A DNA stretch of 64,000 nucleotides from contig CM038463.1 in assembly GCA_021464415.1 (NCBI GenBank), forward strand, positions 248,001-312,000, written 5' to 3'. Shown in pieces: positions 46,511-58,105 of the stretch. The translations under genes were made by a program, and so were the position numbers. Numbering within the stretch: the stretch's first letter is position 1; every line of letters begins with the position of its first letter. The notes under the pieces were generated by a model. The model worked only from the letters and a program-made list of their open reading frames with translations, did no database searches and was not told where the DNA came from. This DNA comes from Lonicera japonica (Eukaryota > Streptophyta > Magnoliopsida > Dipsacales > Caprifoliaceae).

Positions 46511-47819
46511 CAATATCCGGATCTACGACCCTCGGAATCCTCTCATCTTTTCGTTTTAAAGCAAAACTTGTTTTGTAGAGTCGCTAGTTTTTTTACAGGA
46601 AAACAAACAAAAGATTGTACAAAAGATAATTTGAAAACAAATTATCTTTCATACGTTTGAAACTAGAGATTTATTTGATGATTTGTTTTGCTATAGTTCG
46701 GGAACTACGTTACGAATTGGGAAGGTGTTAGGCACCCAATTTGTCCTTTCGGTCTCTTAATGGATCATGTATTTAATTCCTATTTTAGACATCTTGCAAG
46801 TAGTTTGAATAGTTTTCAAAATAGTCCTTTCCGGATAAATTTAGTTTAAAATTGTATTTTGAAATCAGACTCGAGCTTTGCAAGCGCCTACATATTCATT
46901 CGTAGAATAAAATCAGAGTCTCGTAGTTCCATTTATTTGGAAACTGTTTTTATGTTTTTGTTTTGTTTGAAAACGTGTCAAAACGGATTTTAATTTTCTT
47001 GTAAAACTTAGAAAAGACTAGTTTTGAAAGCAATGAACTTCTTTACAAGTTATCTAATTTTTTGTATTTCAACCTAGTATTTAAATGCGGTATTGAAATT
47101 CAGGAGGGTTGTAGAAAGATGTACCTGATGCACTTGAAGAAGAACGAGGATCGCTTGCTTGCTCCTTTCTCTCTCTAGAATTTTCTCTCTAAAACTTTCT
47201 CGCTCTAGAACTTTCGCTCCCTAAAACTTTCTCACTTTAGAACTTTCGCTTTCTAGACTTTTTCTCCCTAAAACTTTCTCTTTCTAAGACTTTCTCTCTC
47301 TAAATCTTTCTCTCTCTAAAAACTCTTTCTCCCTCTCTAAAAAGACTTTCTAATAATCTTGATAGAGTTTCTCCTCTCTAAAAACTCTATTGAGTGTTGA
47401 TGATCCCAAATGAGACCCCAAGGGTCCTGTTTATAGAGAAATTTCCGCCAAAAATGCTCCAAAAGAGGCCAACTGCAGGGGGTGTGGCTGGGACCTGCAG
47501 TTGGGGCGTGCGGTTGGGGCGTGCGGCTAGGACCTGCGGTTGGGGCCCAGCCGTACGGCTGGCAGGTAGCCGTGCGGTTGGGGGGCTGCGGCTGGCACTT
47601 CAAAAATGCCCAGAAACACCTAAAAAACTCAATTTTTCTAATAGAGCACTGCCCTGCACCCCGCGACCTGACCAGGCAGGTCGATCCCCGTCCTATTAAG
47701 CGAAGTGGTAACATTGGTCAAATCAGACTTATATGCATGATGACTCAAGATCTAATGTGAAATGCTTGTTTTATGAAAAACCAGTGTTCATACTAGAGTC
47801 GTGTATTGGGGTGTTCACA
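46511..47819 (-). mobile_element. Tat/Ogre-like solo LTR, copy 3, damaged start
   Basis: The right end GGGGTGTTCACA is intact at 47819. The left end (TGTGAGAATCCGGACCC in other copies) is degraded to a TCCGGATCTACGACCCTC-like text at about 46515. No target duplication is recoverable. The array (about 47470-47600) keeps one CCGTACGG (47551-47558) and a CCGTGCGG exactly 19 bp away (47570-47577), with many GTGCGG half-sites. The TATA position reads CTATAAAC in complement. The hairpin has one mismatch. LINE C ORF2 resumes at 47820. This is the most decayed of the six copies. Confidence 0.82.
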
Positions 47820-49277
47820 CCTGGCTTTAAATCTTCCCTGCAAACTATTGGTGCTCATGCCAGATGGTCTGTTGGAAATGGGATTAACATCAATATATGG
47901 GAGGACCTATGGCTCCCCTCATCACCTATCCACTGCCCTCCTATTCTCCTTAAAAAGAACAACAAATTCAATAGTTTAATCAATAACAACAGATGGCAAA
48001 TCCCTTCTTGGTTCAAGCTTCAATTCCCTTTTCTTGCTAATGAAATTACCCAAATTTAGCTGCCAACCAACCATCACAATGATCACTTGATTTGCCCATA
48101 TAACTCCAATGGGAATCTTTCTTTTATTGATGCATATTTGTTCTTTAGTAGCAGCACTCCTGTCCAATGGGCCTCTAAACTTTTGTATAGTTTTGTGCCT
48201 CCAAAAGTTTCTTGTCGTACCTAGAGGGTCCTTTAAAACAAAATTCCTACACAAGATAACCTTCAAAAGAGAGGTATGATGTTTGTCCCCAGATGTGAGA
48301 TACGCAAAGGTAATATGGATAATGTAGAACATATTTCCTCAACTGTCCTTATGCCTCATCTCTCTGGCACTGGTTGTTTGATACCTTCTTCATAACCATT
48401 TTTGTCCTTCAAAATCTCCTAACTCTATGGAGATTTATTTGCACAGCCAAACTGAGCCCTCAAATCAACAATCTCTCGATTAGTGGCGGCCTCGTTGTAT
48501 TTCATTTGATATGGGAATCTAGGAACCAGGCCATATTTCACCAAAAAAATCCCATCATATCCAAAACTATTCAGCACTTAAAGGGTTGGGTCATGACTAT
48601 GCCAGCCTTCCTAACTATAGGTTCAAGTAATGTGGATCTTGCCCTCCTCCTCTTCAACCTTTGGAAAGTGGATCTTTACTTCAATCAGATGGTAGCCAGG
48701 TTATTCTGGCCAGGCAACTCTGCCATTCCTACCATCATTGAAGGCTTCCCCAATCAAAAAATCAATAACCAACACAATTGCCACTCCTGCACCTTGCAGC
48801 AACACATCCTCACTTTTAATTGCAGGTCATGTATCTTGTCTTATTTCTATAGTATCAACAAAATTGTTGTTTGGCCTTGGATTTTGAACACCTACACCTA
48901 TAATCTTTCGAGCCTGCTCCATTATAGAGACTCTTCTGCTTGCTACAAGAACCATCAGTGCTGTTACATTTTCTGCTTATTTTCTGCAGAATTACTGTTC
49001 ACTGCCCAGAATTCTCATTGCTCTTATTTATTCCAGTGGGCAGCCTACATGTTTTGGCTTGTTATTAAGTCTAGTTTGGATTTGTATGCTTATATGATGT
49101 ATTGCTTTGAATTGGTTAGTGGACTTATTGTCACATCTTTAAGTCCATTAACCAATTTCCTTTATTTTTCTCTTTTGTTATGTTTTTTGTTTTTAAGCTT
49201 TAGAAATGGCCTTTTTCCGTTATTTATGCTATCTCTCTAATGCCCTAATTTGGGCTTAGAGATTTCATTTAAAAAAA
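47820..49277 (+). pseudogene. LINE C ORF2 tail and 3' UTR, RNase H missing
   Basis: It resumes as PGFKSSLQTIGAHARWSVGN and GININIWEDLWLPSSPIHCP, then WQIPSWFKLQFPFLANEITQ. After stops it gives the linker VVFHLIWESRNQAIFHQKNP (about 48495-48560). The RNase H seen in LINE B does not follow; the sequence passes into a T-rich 3' UTR. A chance open frame of 288 codons (48374-49240) spans linker and UTR. The end TTTGGGCTTAGAGATTTCATTT plus eight A resembles the end of LINE B. Confidence 0.75.
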
Positions 49278-50625
49278 ACCTAAACCCTAAACCCCAAACC
49301 CTCAACCCTCAACCTTAAACTCCAAACCCCTGTGAACACCCCAATCCACGACCCTTGTACAAATACTGGTTTTCTTTTAGCATCCTGCGTTTAATCATAA
49401 GTCATCATGCATGTAGAAAGACTGATAGGAAAGACTCCAATTTCGGACGCGTTGGGAGTCTAAGACAACCTTTGTTGCCTCTTCGCTTACTAGGACAGGG
49501 ATCGACCTGCCAACCGTACGGTTGGCACATGCTAACCGCACCCCCTAGCCGCACGCCCAACCGTACGGCTACCTGCCAGCCGTACGGCTGGCACACCCCT
49601 GTCGCACGCCCCAGCCGCACCCTATGCGGCTACCCCTGCGGTTGGCCTCTTTTGGAGCGTTTTTGGCGGAAATGTTGCTATAAATAGGACTCTTGGGATC
49701 CCATTTTAGTGGCATCGACATTCAATAGTATTTTTAGTAAGTAGGAACCCTGCCAAAGTCTTGAGAAAGTCATTTTTAGAGAAAATTCTGAGAGAGAAGG
49801 CTAGTGAGAGAAAAGGCTAGGGAGAGGAAGTTAGTGAGAGAAAGCTTTAAGAGAGAGAGAGTTCAAGAGAGAGAAGGAAGTCAAGGCAAGGCTCTCCTAT
49901 CTTCTTCAAGCGCAGCAGGTATAACTTTCTACCACTTCTCTAAATTTCGGTATTACATTTCTACATTAATTTTTAATACAGAAAATTAGATAAATTGCAA
50001 AGAAGTTCACTGCTTTCAAATAAATCCTTTCTAAGTTTTACAAGAAAACTAAAATCCGTTTTGACAAGTTTTCAAAACAAATAAAAATACAAAAAAATAG
50101 TTTCCAAAGAAAGGAACTACGAGACTCTGATTTCATTCTACGAATGAATACGTAGGCGCTCGCAAAGCTCGAGTCTGATTTCAAAAATATTGTTTTAAAC
50201 TAAATTTATCCGGAAAGGATTATTCTGAAAACAATTCGAACTACTTGCAAGATATCTAAAATAGGAATTAGATGCATGATCCATTAAGAGACCGAAAGGG
50301 CGAATTGGGTGCCTAACACCTTCCCAATTCGTAACATAGTTCCCGAACCCTAGCAAAGTAAATTTTCAAAATAAAACTCTGGTTTCAAACGTATGAAAGA
50401 TAATTCGTTTTCGAATTGTCCTTCGTACGATCTTTTGTTTGTTTTCTCGTAAAACAAACGGGTGACTCTATAAAACACGTTTTTCAAAACCGAGAACGAG
50501 GACTCTCCTATCTCGGGTCGCGGGTCCGGATTCTCACAACCCCTAAACCCCAAACCCTCAAATCCCAACCCCTAAACCCTAAACCCTAACCCCTAGACCT
50601 TAGACCCAAAACCCTATACCCTAAC
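49271..50625 (+). repeat. Degenerate telomere-like tract, split by solo LTR copy 4
   Basis: After the LINE C A-tail come CCTAAACCCTAAACCCC and degenerate CCCTCAACC-type units to 49330. The tract resumes at 50539 (ACCCCTAAACCCCAAACCC, then CCCTAAACCCTAAACCCTAA) to about 50625. Net about 140 bp. Units drift (CCCTAAA, CCCCAAA, CCCTCAA). LINE D starts right after it. No subtelomeric genes are seen. Confidence 0.85.
49331..50538 (+). mobile_element. Tat/Ogre-like solo LTR, copy 4, inside telomere-like repeat
   Basis: It runs from TGTGAACACCCC to GGATTCTCACA, 1208 bp, with a perfect ACCCC duplication (49326-49330, 50539-50543) made of telomere-like sequence. CCGTACGG cores start at 49514, 49561 and 49580 (47 then 19 bp apart, which together make the 66-bp unit). 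TATAAATA lies at about 49680-49687, followed by an AGAGAG leader, and the hairpin lies at 50301-50331. Confidence 0.9.
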
Positions 50626-52945
50626 AGTTTTTGATGAATGTTCAGTCCCCATGTTTGCTTGTTTAAGTGAGAAAAAAGTCAATTTTTACTTCCCTTTACT
50701 TGCTAATAACCAACAATCTCCTATTGTTCAAAACCCTCTTCTTAAGGTAGATAATAATACCATTAGTGGTATTCTGGAATCTCAATGCCACTAAAACAGC
50801 TTCACTACCTTTACCCAGCAAAACATCCTTTTGCCTAATGGTTTAACACCTCTGACTGCACAGTGTACTTTGACAGAAAAAGTGCAGTATGTTCTCTCCC
50901 TTCCTGCTCCACAGGTTTCTGCCTGTGCACAAGGCTCTATACCACTTTTTTCCCACTTTCCCACTCCACCTATCACATCAAAAAATACCTACCTTGTTGA
51001 CCAACAGCACATTCCAATTGTATCTCAACAACCTAGTTCTAATCCAACTAAGAACTTTACAAGCCTTTTAAAAAATTCGAATGGAAGCCAGTTCAGTAGT
51101 CAAGCTCCTCTTTCTCATTCTACCTTAAAAAACTCACAGTTTTACTAGTTTATTTAAAAATTCAAGTGGACTATATCCTTTACCCTTTGCTCCTTTCCCC
51201 ATCCTTTACACTAAAGGGAATTTTCCAGCTATCAAGCTCGATGAAGAGGTTTACCAAAAATTAGTCCTCTATTGTCAACTGAATTTAATTGGCAGAATTT
51301 AACTCCCAAAAGGTGCTTTTCCTCTCACTAGCCATGCTCTTCAAACTGAGCTTAACAATGCTTGGAATACACAGAATGGGTTGACCATCACACCTCTAGG
51401 TAGAGGTCTCTATTGCTTGAGATTTAGGAACCATGAGGACCAAAACAAGGCTTGGCTTTTTGGTTCCTTAAACATTAATCCTGGTAGCTTTAGACTCTAG
51501 CCTTAGAGCAATGACTTCAACCCAACCCAGCAAAAACAAACCACATATCATGTGTGGATTAGGCTTTATGAAATCTTTTAAGAATATTGGGATCCACATT
51601 TGCTCATCAGCATTGCTAGCTTGGTTGGCAGTCCTAAAGCTATTAACCCGAACACCATGGCACTCACTTATGGTCATTATGCTAGGCTTCAAGTTAAAAT
51701 TGACCTTATGCATTCCCTCCCTTCTAGACTGCTTATGGAAAGAGAAGGCCATAGTTTTGAAGTTCTTGTTACATATGAATCCCTGCCCAAATTCTGCAGG
51801 CATTGTCATTTTATTGGTCACTTAGTTGGTGAATGCAATTCCCTCAAGAAAGCTCAAGTAGATGCTGCTAAATCTAAGGTTCAGTTGGCTAAACCTCCAG
51901 CCAAAAAGCATCATCACCCCCATTGTGATAGCCAGCAATGACATGGCTCATATTCAGCAGATTCATGTGACTGCTCCTAACCAAAACTTGGATGATCTGA
52001 ACATGGTTGCTCATGTTTCTTGTTCAGGCAGCTCTTCTTCCCATGGTAAATCTGTCCCTCCACAGCATCAACAACTTAGCCATCATAGTTCTTCTTCTAA
52101 TAATATCAGCCAAAGTGTTTTCACTGCTTCCTCTCCAGCTCAACAAGGCATCCCTCTTTCTGTTGAAACTGTGGTCCCTTGCTCTTTAAAATCTTTGGCA
52201 AAAGATGTTTCAATTCCTGATTCTGGCTGGGATGGTAGGCCTCTTCCCTAACTTAGACATCACTCTTCTAACTATGTTGTTAGTAGCCAAAATGCCTCTT
52301 GCAAATTCACTAAATCTAGGTACTACAACAAGTATTCACCTCTTAGTGAACACTTGTTTGATGATGATGGTGAGGGTGAAGATTGGGATAATTCTTCTGC
52401 TGAAAATATGATGGATAACCAAGATCAAAACAATGAACACATTGGTTATTACTCCCCTACTGGTTCTAATCAATACATTGTTGTTTCTAGGCCACCTGTT
52501 CTCAATACTCTTGAGGCTTTAAATTGGGGTAACATGGCTGATGAAGCTCTTTTTCAATCATAGGAAGCCAGGGCAGATACTGAGTTTGAAGTTTCCATTG
52601 CATATAATAATTAACAAGGGGAATGCATTCAATTAGTTCAAGACAACCGATCCTCAGTCCTTGAACAAAAATTCCTTCCTCTCCAAGTTCCACACAACTC
52701 ATGCACAAATTATTCTTCACAATGTGTAGATTATGTTCCTTCTCCTCTACAAACCAGAGCTCAAAGGTTAAAAAAAGGAACATTAATCCCTTTATTGCAC
52801 AAGCAAAAGAAACAGTCTAAGGCAGCTAAAATAGAGGCTAATGCTTTGGCTAGGCTTTCTAAATCAACAACTCATCATCACAATCATCAACATGGTCCTG
52901 ATGAGCATTGTAAACACCTTATTTTGCGACTAAATCCCAATTTCT
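50626..52945 (+). pseudogene. LINE D ORF1 (LINE B-type), ORF2 missing
   Basis: N-terminal text resembles LINE B (QNILLPNGLTPLTAQ; ACAQGSIPLF). DUF4283-like core after stops: LDEEVYQKLVLYCQLNLIGR, LPKGAFPLTSHALQTELNNA, LGRGLYCLRFRNHEDQNKAW. Then the best-preserved stretch 51600-51941 (LPSRLLMEREGHSFEVLVTY) with an intact knuckle FCRHCHFIGHLVGEC. A Ser/His-rich tail continues with damage to about 52900 (KKQSKAAKIEANALARLSKS). No ORF2 follows: at about 52945 the sequence changes to a 130-bp unassigned strip before the chromovirus LTR. A 3' truncation by later rearrangement is likely. Confidence 0.82.
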
Positions 52946-53506
52946 AAGGAAATAAGCATGTATGCATGCACGTGCATTCTTAGATGCATACATACCATAT
53001 ACATGTGATACATGTCAAAGAAGGAAGCCGAAAGGACCCCCAGATGAGAAGTTATAAGAATTACTATAAACTACCTGTGACATCCCATTTAATTATCTCC
53101 TGCAAATTACAATTCATGTCGCGTATAAGGCAGAATCAGGCTTCGGATAGCCTAATTGGGTTCTGAAAAGGTTGGTATGGTTCGAAAACTTCCAAAAAGT
53201 CATATTAATGTATTTAAGTGTGTTATAATGGCCATAAGTCATTTCGGGTTGCTCGAATGAAAATCGGCTTAAAAATCATAAGTTTGATCTTACGCGATTT
53301 CTTTGTTTTGAGCCAACTTTGGAACTCCATAACTTTTTCATCTTATATCAGAAATGGTCTCCATTTTCATTTATTCCTAGTTTTCATAGCCCTCTACAAC
53401 TTTTGTGTTTTGGCCGAGACCCAATTCCCACTCCTTGAGGATGAAAAGTTGGTGCGAAGTCGAGCTGTTGACCAAAAACTGAAGGAGGTAGAAATAAAGC
53501 TATGAA

Positions 53507-53539
53507 GTCGACTACATGAGAAAAATGTAGTCGACTACA
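53507..53539 (+). repeat. GTCGACTACAT dyads in chromovirus LTR
   Basis: GTCGACTACAT (53507-53517) and the perfect palindrome TGTAGTCGACTACA (53526-53539) lie just upstream of a TATATATT box. Together they also form a larger inverted arrangement around GAGAAAAA. This is the third dyad type in the same LTR position. Confidence 0.7.
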
Positions 53540-55406
53540 TCGATCTCGTGAGATTTTTTATATATTCTCTTCACCTCTTTCCTCCTCATTTGGCACTCAA
53601 ACCCTTTAGGCTCTAAAGAGAGAAGTGAGGGGCCATCTTAGAGGTTATGAGGGATCACTCAAGGTTTTCTATTCCACACATAACCCACAACATCATCATC
53701 ATCATCATCTTCATCTTCTTCTTCATCTCCAGCCACCATAGCTAGGGCTTGGAAGCAAATTTGGGGGTTTTCGCGTCTACGCTTTTTCGGTTCATTTCTT
53801 CTACAATTCTTCGAGGGATTGACCCTCCTAAGGTGGGAAAATAGTATTAAATCTTATTTTTAATTTATTATAGCATATTTTTCCCAAATCACACAAAACC
53901 TAGGGTTTTTCTTTGCTTAATTTGGATTTAATATGAGTTTAAATAGTGGATTATACGAGAAACCCCAATTTCTACGTTGTTTTTGGAAAGATTGGTATAA
54001 AACCCATACATACGGGTATGATTGTGAACTGTACGCTATAGTACGCGTACTTATGTTGCTATATATGGTTCTAAAAGTATACTTTGGCCTTGATTACTCA
54101 TATCTGTGATATTGTTGTTGCACGTCGGCTGCTAGTTTATAATTTATGTGTTTTTGTATTTATTTAGCCAGTCCGTAACTATGATGGGCGTGATTATAAA
54201 CCTCTTTTGTATAAACAAATCATTATGGTCTTAAGGGAAGGTCTATATAGAATTTATATACTATGAAAACTATATTATATTTGGCTTTGGTGCCACGGTG
54301 ACTGAAAGCTTGTAGTGCCTCCCAAATCCATGATATTTTAACTGAGCCATTAGTTGACGGACCTAGCAAGCCTACTCCAAGTACAACAACAATACCACTG
54401 CGTGTTTTACGAAGCGCATATGTATACATAACTAGGATAGATATATATATACGAGTTATATAAATACATATGGAATATATGTATATACTTATCTCTACAT
54501 ATTGAATTCTATATCTTCTTATGATTTCCTTGATTTGATGCGTTTACTATCCTTTGGAGTTTATTTGGATTTATTATCGGATGCCCACACCGTTTGTACT
54601 AGATATATATTGGTGATACCCGTAGCGTATAGCCTTGGTGGCTACATGAGATTATTATATTTCCTTGGGGGCATTTTCCATCTAGGTGGACCTGGTATGT
54701 GGTCCCTGCCTTGGGGGCAAAAGAAACCGAGTTGCCGGCTATCTCTGTGCACAGTAGATCTAAAATCCTAGATGCGACATATATATATGATTGATGTGAT
54801 AGATCTAGTCGTGGGGTTGTGGCATAAACAGTATGATGATGTATATATACATATTGCCTTTCTTATACTTTGGGTTGGGGACGTTATATATATGCATTAC
54901 ATGAAAGGTTTTCCGTGCAGTGGCTGCTTTAGAAATGTAGAATATATATATATATATATTTACATTTATATATACAAAAAAAATGTATATTAACCTAAGG
55001 TGATTTATTACAGAGAAGCGGCATATAAAATAAACTTACTTTCATCATATTGCATTGTATAGCTTTCTAACCTAGTTTTCTTATACAAAACTTTTATAGT
55101 TCCCACTGAGCCCGTTTGGCTCACTCCCATTTTCTAAATCAGTGTTGCAGGTGTTCTCAGGAATAGCGCGCTTATGGAGTTTAGTGGCTCTGATGACCGT
55201 TTATTAAAGTCGTTTGGAAATGACCTGTATACTAGTTCTTTAGTCGATAAGTTGGATATATAGTGTATTGCTGTATATTTATTTAATGTAAAGTTATTAT
55301 GAGATTGAGACCTTATCAGAGGCATTGCTTTGTACCAGAATGTGAATTTCTACTTGACAAGATATTGGTAAATGTGGAGATATGATTTTAGTTAAACTTA
55401 TGTATG

Positions 55407-56581
55407 TGTGAGAATCCGGACCCCCGACCCGAGAAGTCCTCGCTCTCGGTTTTCTTTGAAAACATGTTTTATAGAGTCGCCAGTTTGTTTTACGAGAAAA
55501 CAAACAAAAGATCGTACGAAGGACAATTCGAAAACGAATTATCTTTCATACATTTAAAACCAGAGTTTAAAAATATACTTTGCTAGGGTTTGGGAACTAC
55601 GTTACGAATTGGGAAGGTGTTAGGCACCCAATTCGCCCTTTCGGTCTCTTAATGGATCATGTATCTAATTCCTATTTTAAATATCTTGCAAGTAGTTTGA
55701 ATAGTTTTCAGAATAGTCCTTTCCGGATAAATTTAGTTTAAAATAATATTTTGAAATCAGACTCGAGCTTTGCGAGCGCCTACGTATTCATTCCTAGAAT
55801 GAAATCAGAGTCTCGTAGTTCCACTTGTTTGAAAACTATTTTTGTATTTGGCTTTGTTTTGAAAACGTGTCAAAACGGATTTTAGTTTTCTTGTAATGTT
55901 TAGAAAGGATTTATTTTAGAAAATAATGAACTTCTTTGCAAGTTATCTAATTTCCTGTATTAAAACTGGTATTTAAAATGCAGTATTGAAATTCAGAAAG
56001 GTTGTAGAAAGACGTACCTGATGTGCTTAAAGAAGAAATGAGAACCTTGCCTTGCTTGCCTTGTTTGCCTCCTTCTCTCTCTAGAACTTTCTCTCTCTAA
56101 ACTTTCTCTCACTAACTTTATCTCTCTAGAAATTCTCTAAAAGAAAAGACTCTCTAATAATTTTGGCAGAATTTCACCTTACTAAAAACACTAGTGAGTG
56201 TTGATGCCTCAAATGAGAGCCCAAGGGTCCTATTTATAGAGAAAAAATGCAGAAAAATGGCTTGGGTAGCCGCGCGGCTAGAAGCCAGCCGTACGGCTAG
56301 GGAGGGCTGCGGCTAAGGCGTGTGGCTAGGGTGTGCGGCTCGAAGCCAACCATACGGTTGGGAGCCAACCGTTCAGCTAGGGTATGCGCCAACCGTACGG
56401 TTGGGGGGCGTGCGGCTAGTAAGCGAAGTGGCAACATGGTTGTGGTAGATTTCTGACGCACTCGAAAATCAGGGCTTTTCCTAATGGCCTCTTATATGCA
56501 TGATGACTCAATACTTGATGCGGAATGCTTGTTTGTATGAAAATCAAGTTCACACGTGAGTCGTGGATTGGGGTGTTCACA
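55407..56581 (-). mobile_element. Tat/Ogre-like solo LTR, copy 5
   Basis: TGTGAGAATCCGGACCC to GGGGTGTTCACA, 1175 bp, with a perfect GTATG duplication (55402-55406, 56582-56586). The complement TATAAATA lies at 56231-56238. CCGTACGG cores lie at 56289 and 56393, with decayed cores CCATACGG (56350) and CCGTTCAG (56369) exactly 19 bp apart. The hairpin at 55605-55635 is perfect. Confidence 0.9.
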
Positions 56582-56776
56582 GTATGATTTAACAGGTTTT
56601 GGTTATATTGTAATACAAACTCCACACACCAAAATTTTCCAAAATATATGGCTTTATTTGGTATCTTCAATTATGTAAGTTCTAAGTTTTATACCTTAAC
56701 ACCCGTCGTCGCGTAAGACACATTGATTAATCGGGTCCCGGAGGCGAAATCCTCTAAACGGGATTTTGGGGCGTCA

Positions 56777-58105
56777 TACTGCCAAAACTAGAAACCGTCA
56801 AAACTCTTGGAAACTTGTGAAAGGAGAGTTTTGAATTTTTGATCATCCTCAAACTTTTAGTGTTGTTATACATTATCGTAAAGAGTAGCATACTAAAAAA
56901 TCAGCTCAATCCGACGGTCGGATCTCCAAAAATTTAGAAAATCGAGAGTTCATTTTGGGTGATCAAATGGAGGCCTTCTCGAAGTCAAAATGAGTTCCAA
57001 TTTGGTCAGTATATAGGTCTTATCGTGGGAAAGAACATATCCAAAATTCATCTTTCATCGGATATGGGATCATTAAGAATTAATTTGTTTATCGTGCAAT
57101 TCTAGTTGAAATATCCTTCGTAGCAATTAGAGTAAATGGAGGCCTTCCCAATTTCTGATCAACCTCAGATTTGGATACAAGCTAGAAAACATTTGTAGGG
57201 AAAATATATCCAAAATTTAGGAAAATCCAATGGTTAGAAGTTTAATTGTTGAGGTTGTTGTAAGTAAGTAAGTATGTTTCCTGCGCGGAAAAAACTCTTT
57301 CTAGAAATCTGAGGAGACCAAGTCCTTCCTGAACTCCGATCATCTCCAATTTTTTATAGGGTCTAGAAGACTTCTATTGGCAATACATATCCAAAAATCA
57401 GCATCATGTAACGGTTAGAAATTGACTTTCCGTACAAACAAGTGACCTTGTCTACAACAAGTACCTTTCCTACGTGGAAACAAACTCTTCGTACCAATCA
57501 AAGATAAAAGAGTCTTACCCAACTCCGATCGACTTGAAATTTTGAAATAATTTAGAAGACTTCTATTCCCAACACATATCCAAAAATCAGCATGATCCAA
57601 CGATGGGAATGCTTCGCGATAAGCTCCAAGAGTCCTGGTTGTAAATCTCTATTCTTGCTCTCCAAGCATTTTGCAACTATAAATATACCCCCTCCATTCA
57701 TAATTTTCATCAACAATCAAAGAGATTTCGTGGTACACACTAAGAGACCTTTATTCTCTCCCTCCAAGGGGGCTCAGGTATAATTTTATCTCTTTTCTTT
57801 TATTTATTCGTTAGTTTTATAATTCATATTCTTGTCTGCATAATTTCTATCACTTGATAGCTTTTCAAAACCCCATTTCAGATTGTTTTTCAAAACCAAA
57901 GGCGTATAACAAACCCTAATCCAATTCCAAAATAGTAGTATTACTTTCTTACTTTTCCAAAATCCCGGATTAGCGGTATTATTCTACGAAGGAATCGATA
58001 ATTGCTATATATTCAATATAACTTATAGATTGCGGTGTATATGTGATAAATACTTGATTATGAGAGCACTAGTGCCATCTATACCAATTTAATCAATAGA
58101 CCATG
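56777..58105 (+). mobile_element. LTR-like promoter DNA of an unassigned element
   Basis: There are imperfect internal repeats of about 170 bp with the recurring strip CATATCCAAAAATCAGCAT (56898-, 57045-, 57390-, 57585-) and 'TAGAAGACTTCTATT'. They lead to CTATAAATATACCCCC (57674-57689), a TATA box with a leader beginning about 57700, and GGGGGCTCAGGTATAATTT. This is typical of an LTR U3 and R. No terminus can be placed on either side; copy 6 joins on the right. No coding content. Confidence 0.5.

Larger units (their letters stand above)
53076..56776 (+). mobile_element. Chromovirus LTR, plus orientation, split by solo LTR copy 5
   Basis: It starts TGTGACATCCCATTTAATTA. It contains a GACCAAAAACTGAAGG promoter-side strip, a TGTAGTCGACTACA dyad (53526-53539), TATATATTC at about 53558-53568, and a leader with CATCATCATC/CTTCTTC. 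Then come long AT-rich stretches with (TA)n, the strip ACTGAGCCCGTTTGGCTCAC (about 55098-55120), and an end near GGGGCGTCA (56776). Without the solo LTR it is about 2.5 kb. No pol is next to it and the flanks do not give a clear duplication, so it is a solo or truncated LTR. Confidence 0.7.

Noticed and set aside
46500..46560. Target-site duplication for solo LTR copy 3
   Set aside because: The left end of the LTR is too degraded to place, and no 5-bp match to CACCT-type right-flank sequence could be supported.
48374..49240. 288-codon open frame
   Set aside because: Only its first part is LINE linker sequence in frame; the rest is T-rich 3' UTR giving a hydrophobic low-complexity translation. 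Probably chance.
49271..50625. A true chromosome end
   Set aside because: The CCCTAAA tract is short (about 140 bp net), degenerate and bounded by transposons on both sides, so it is interstitial.
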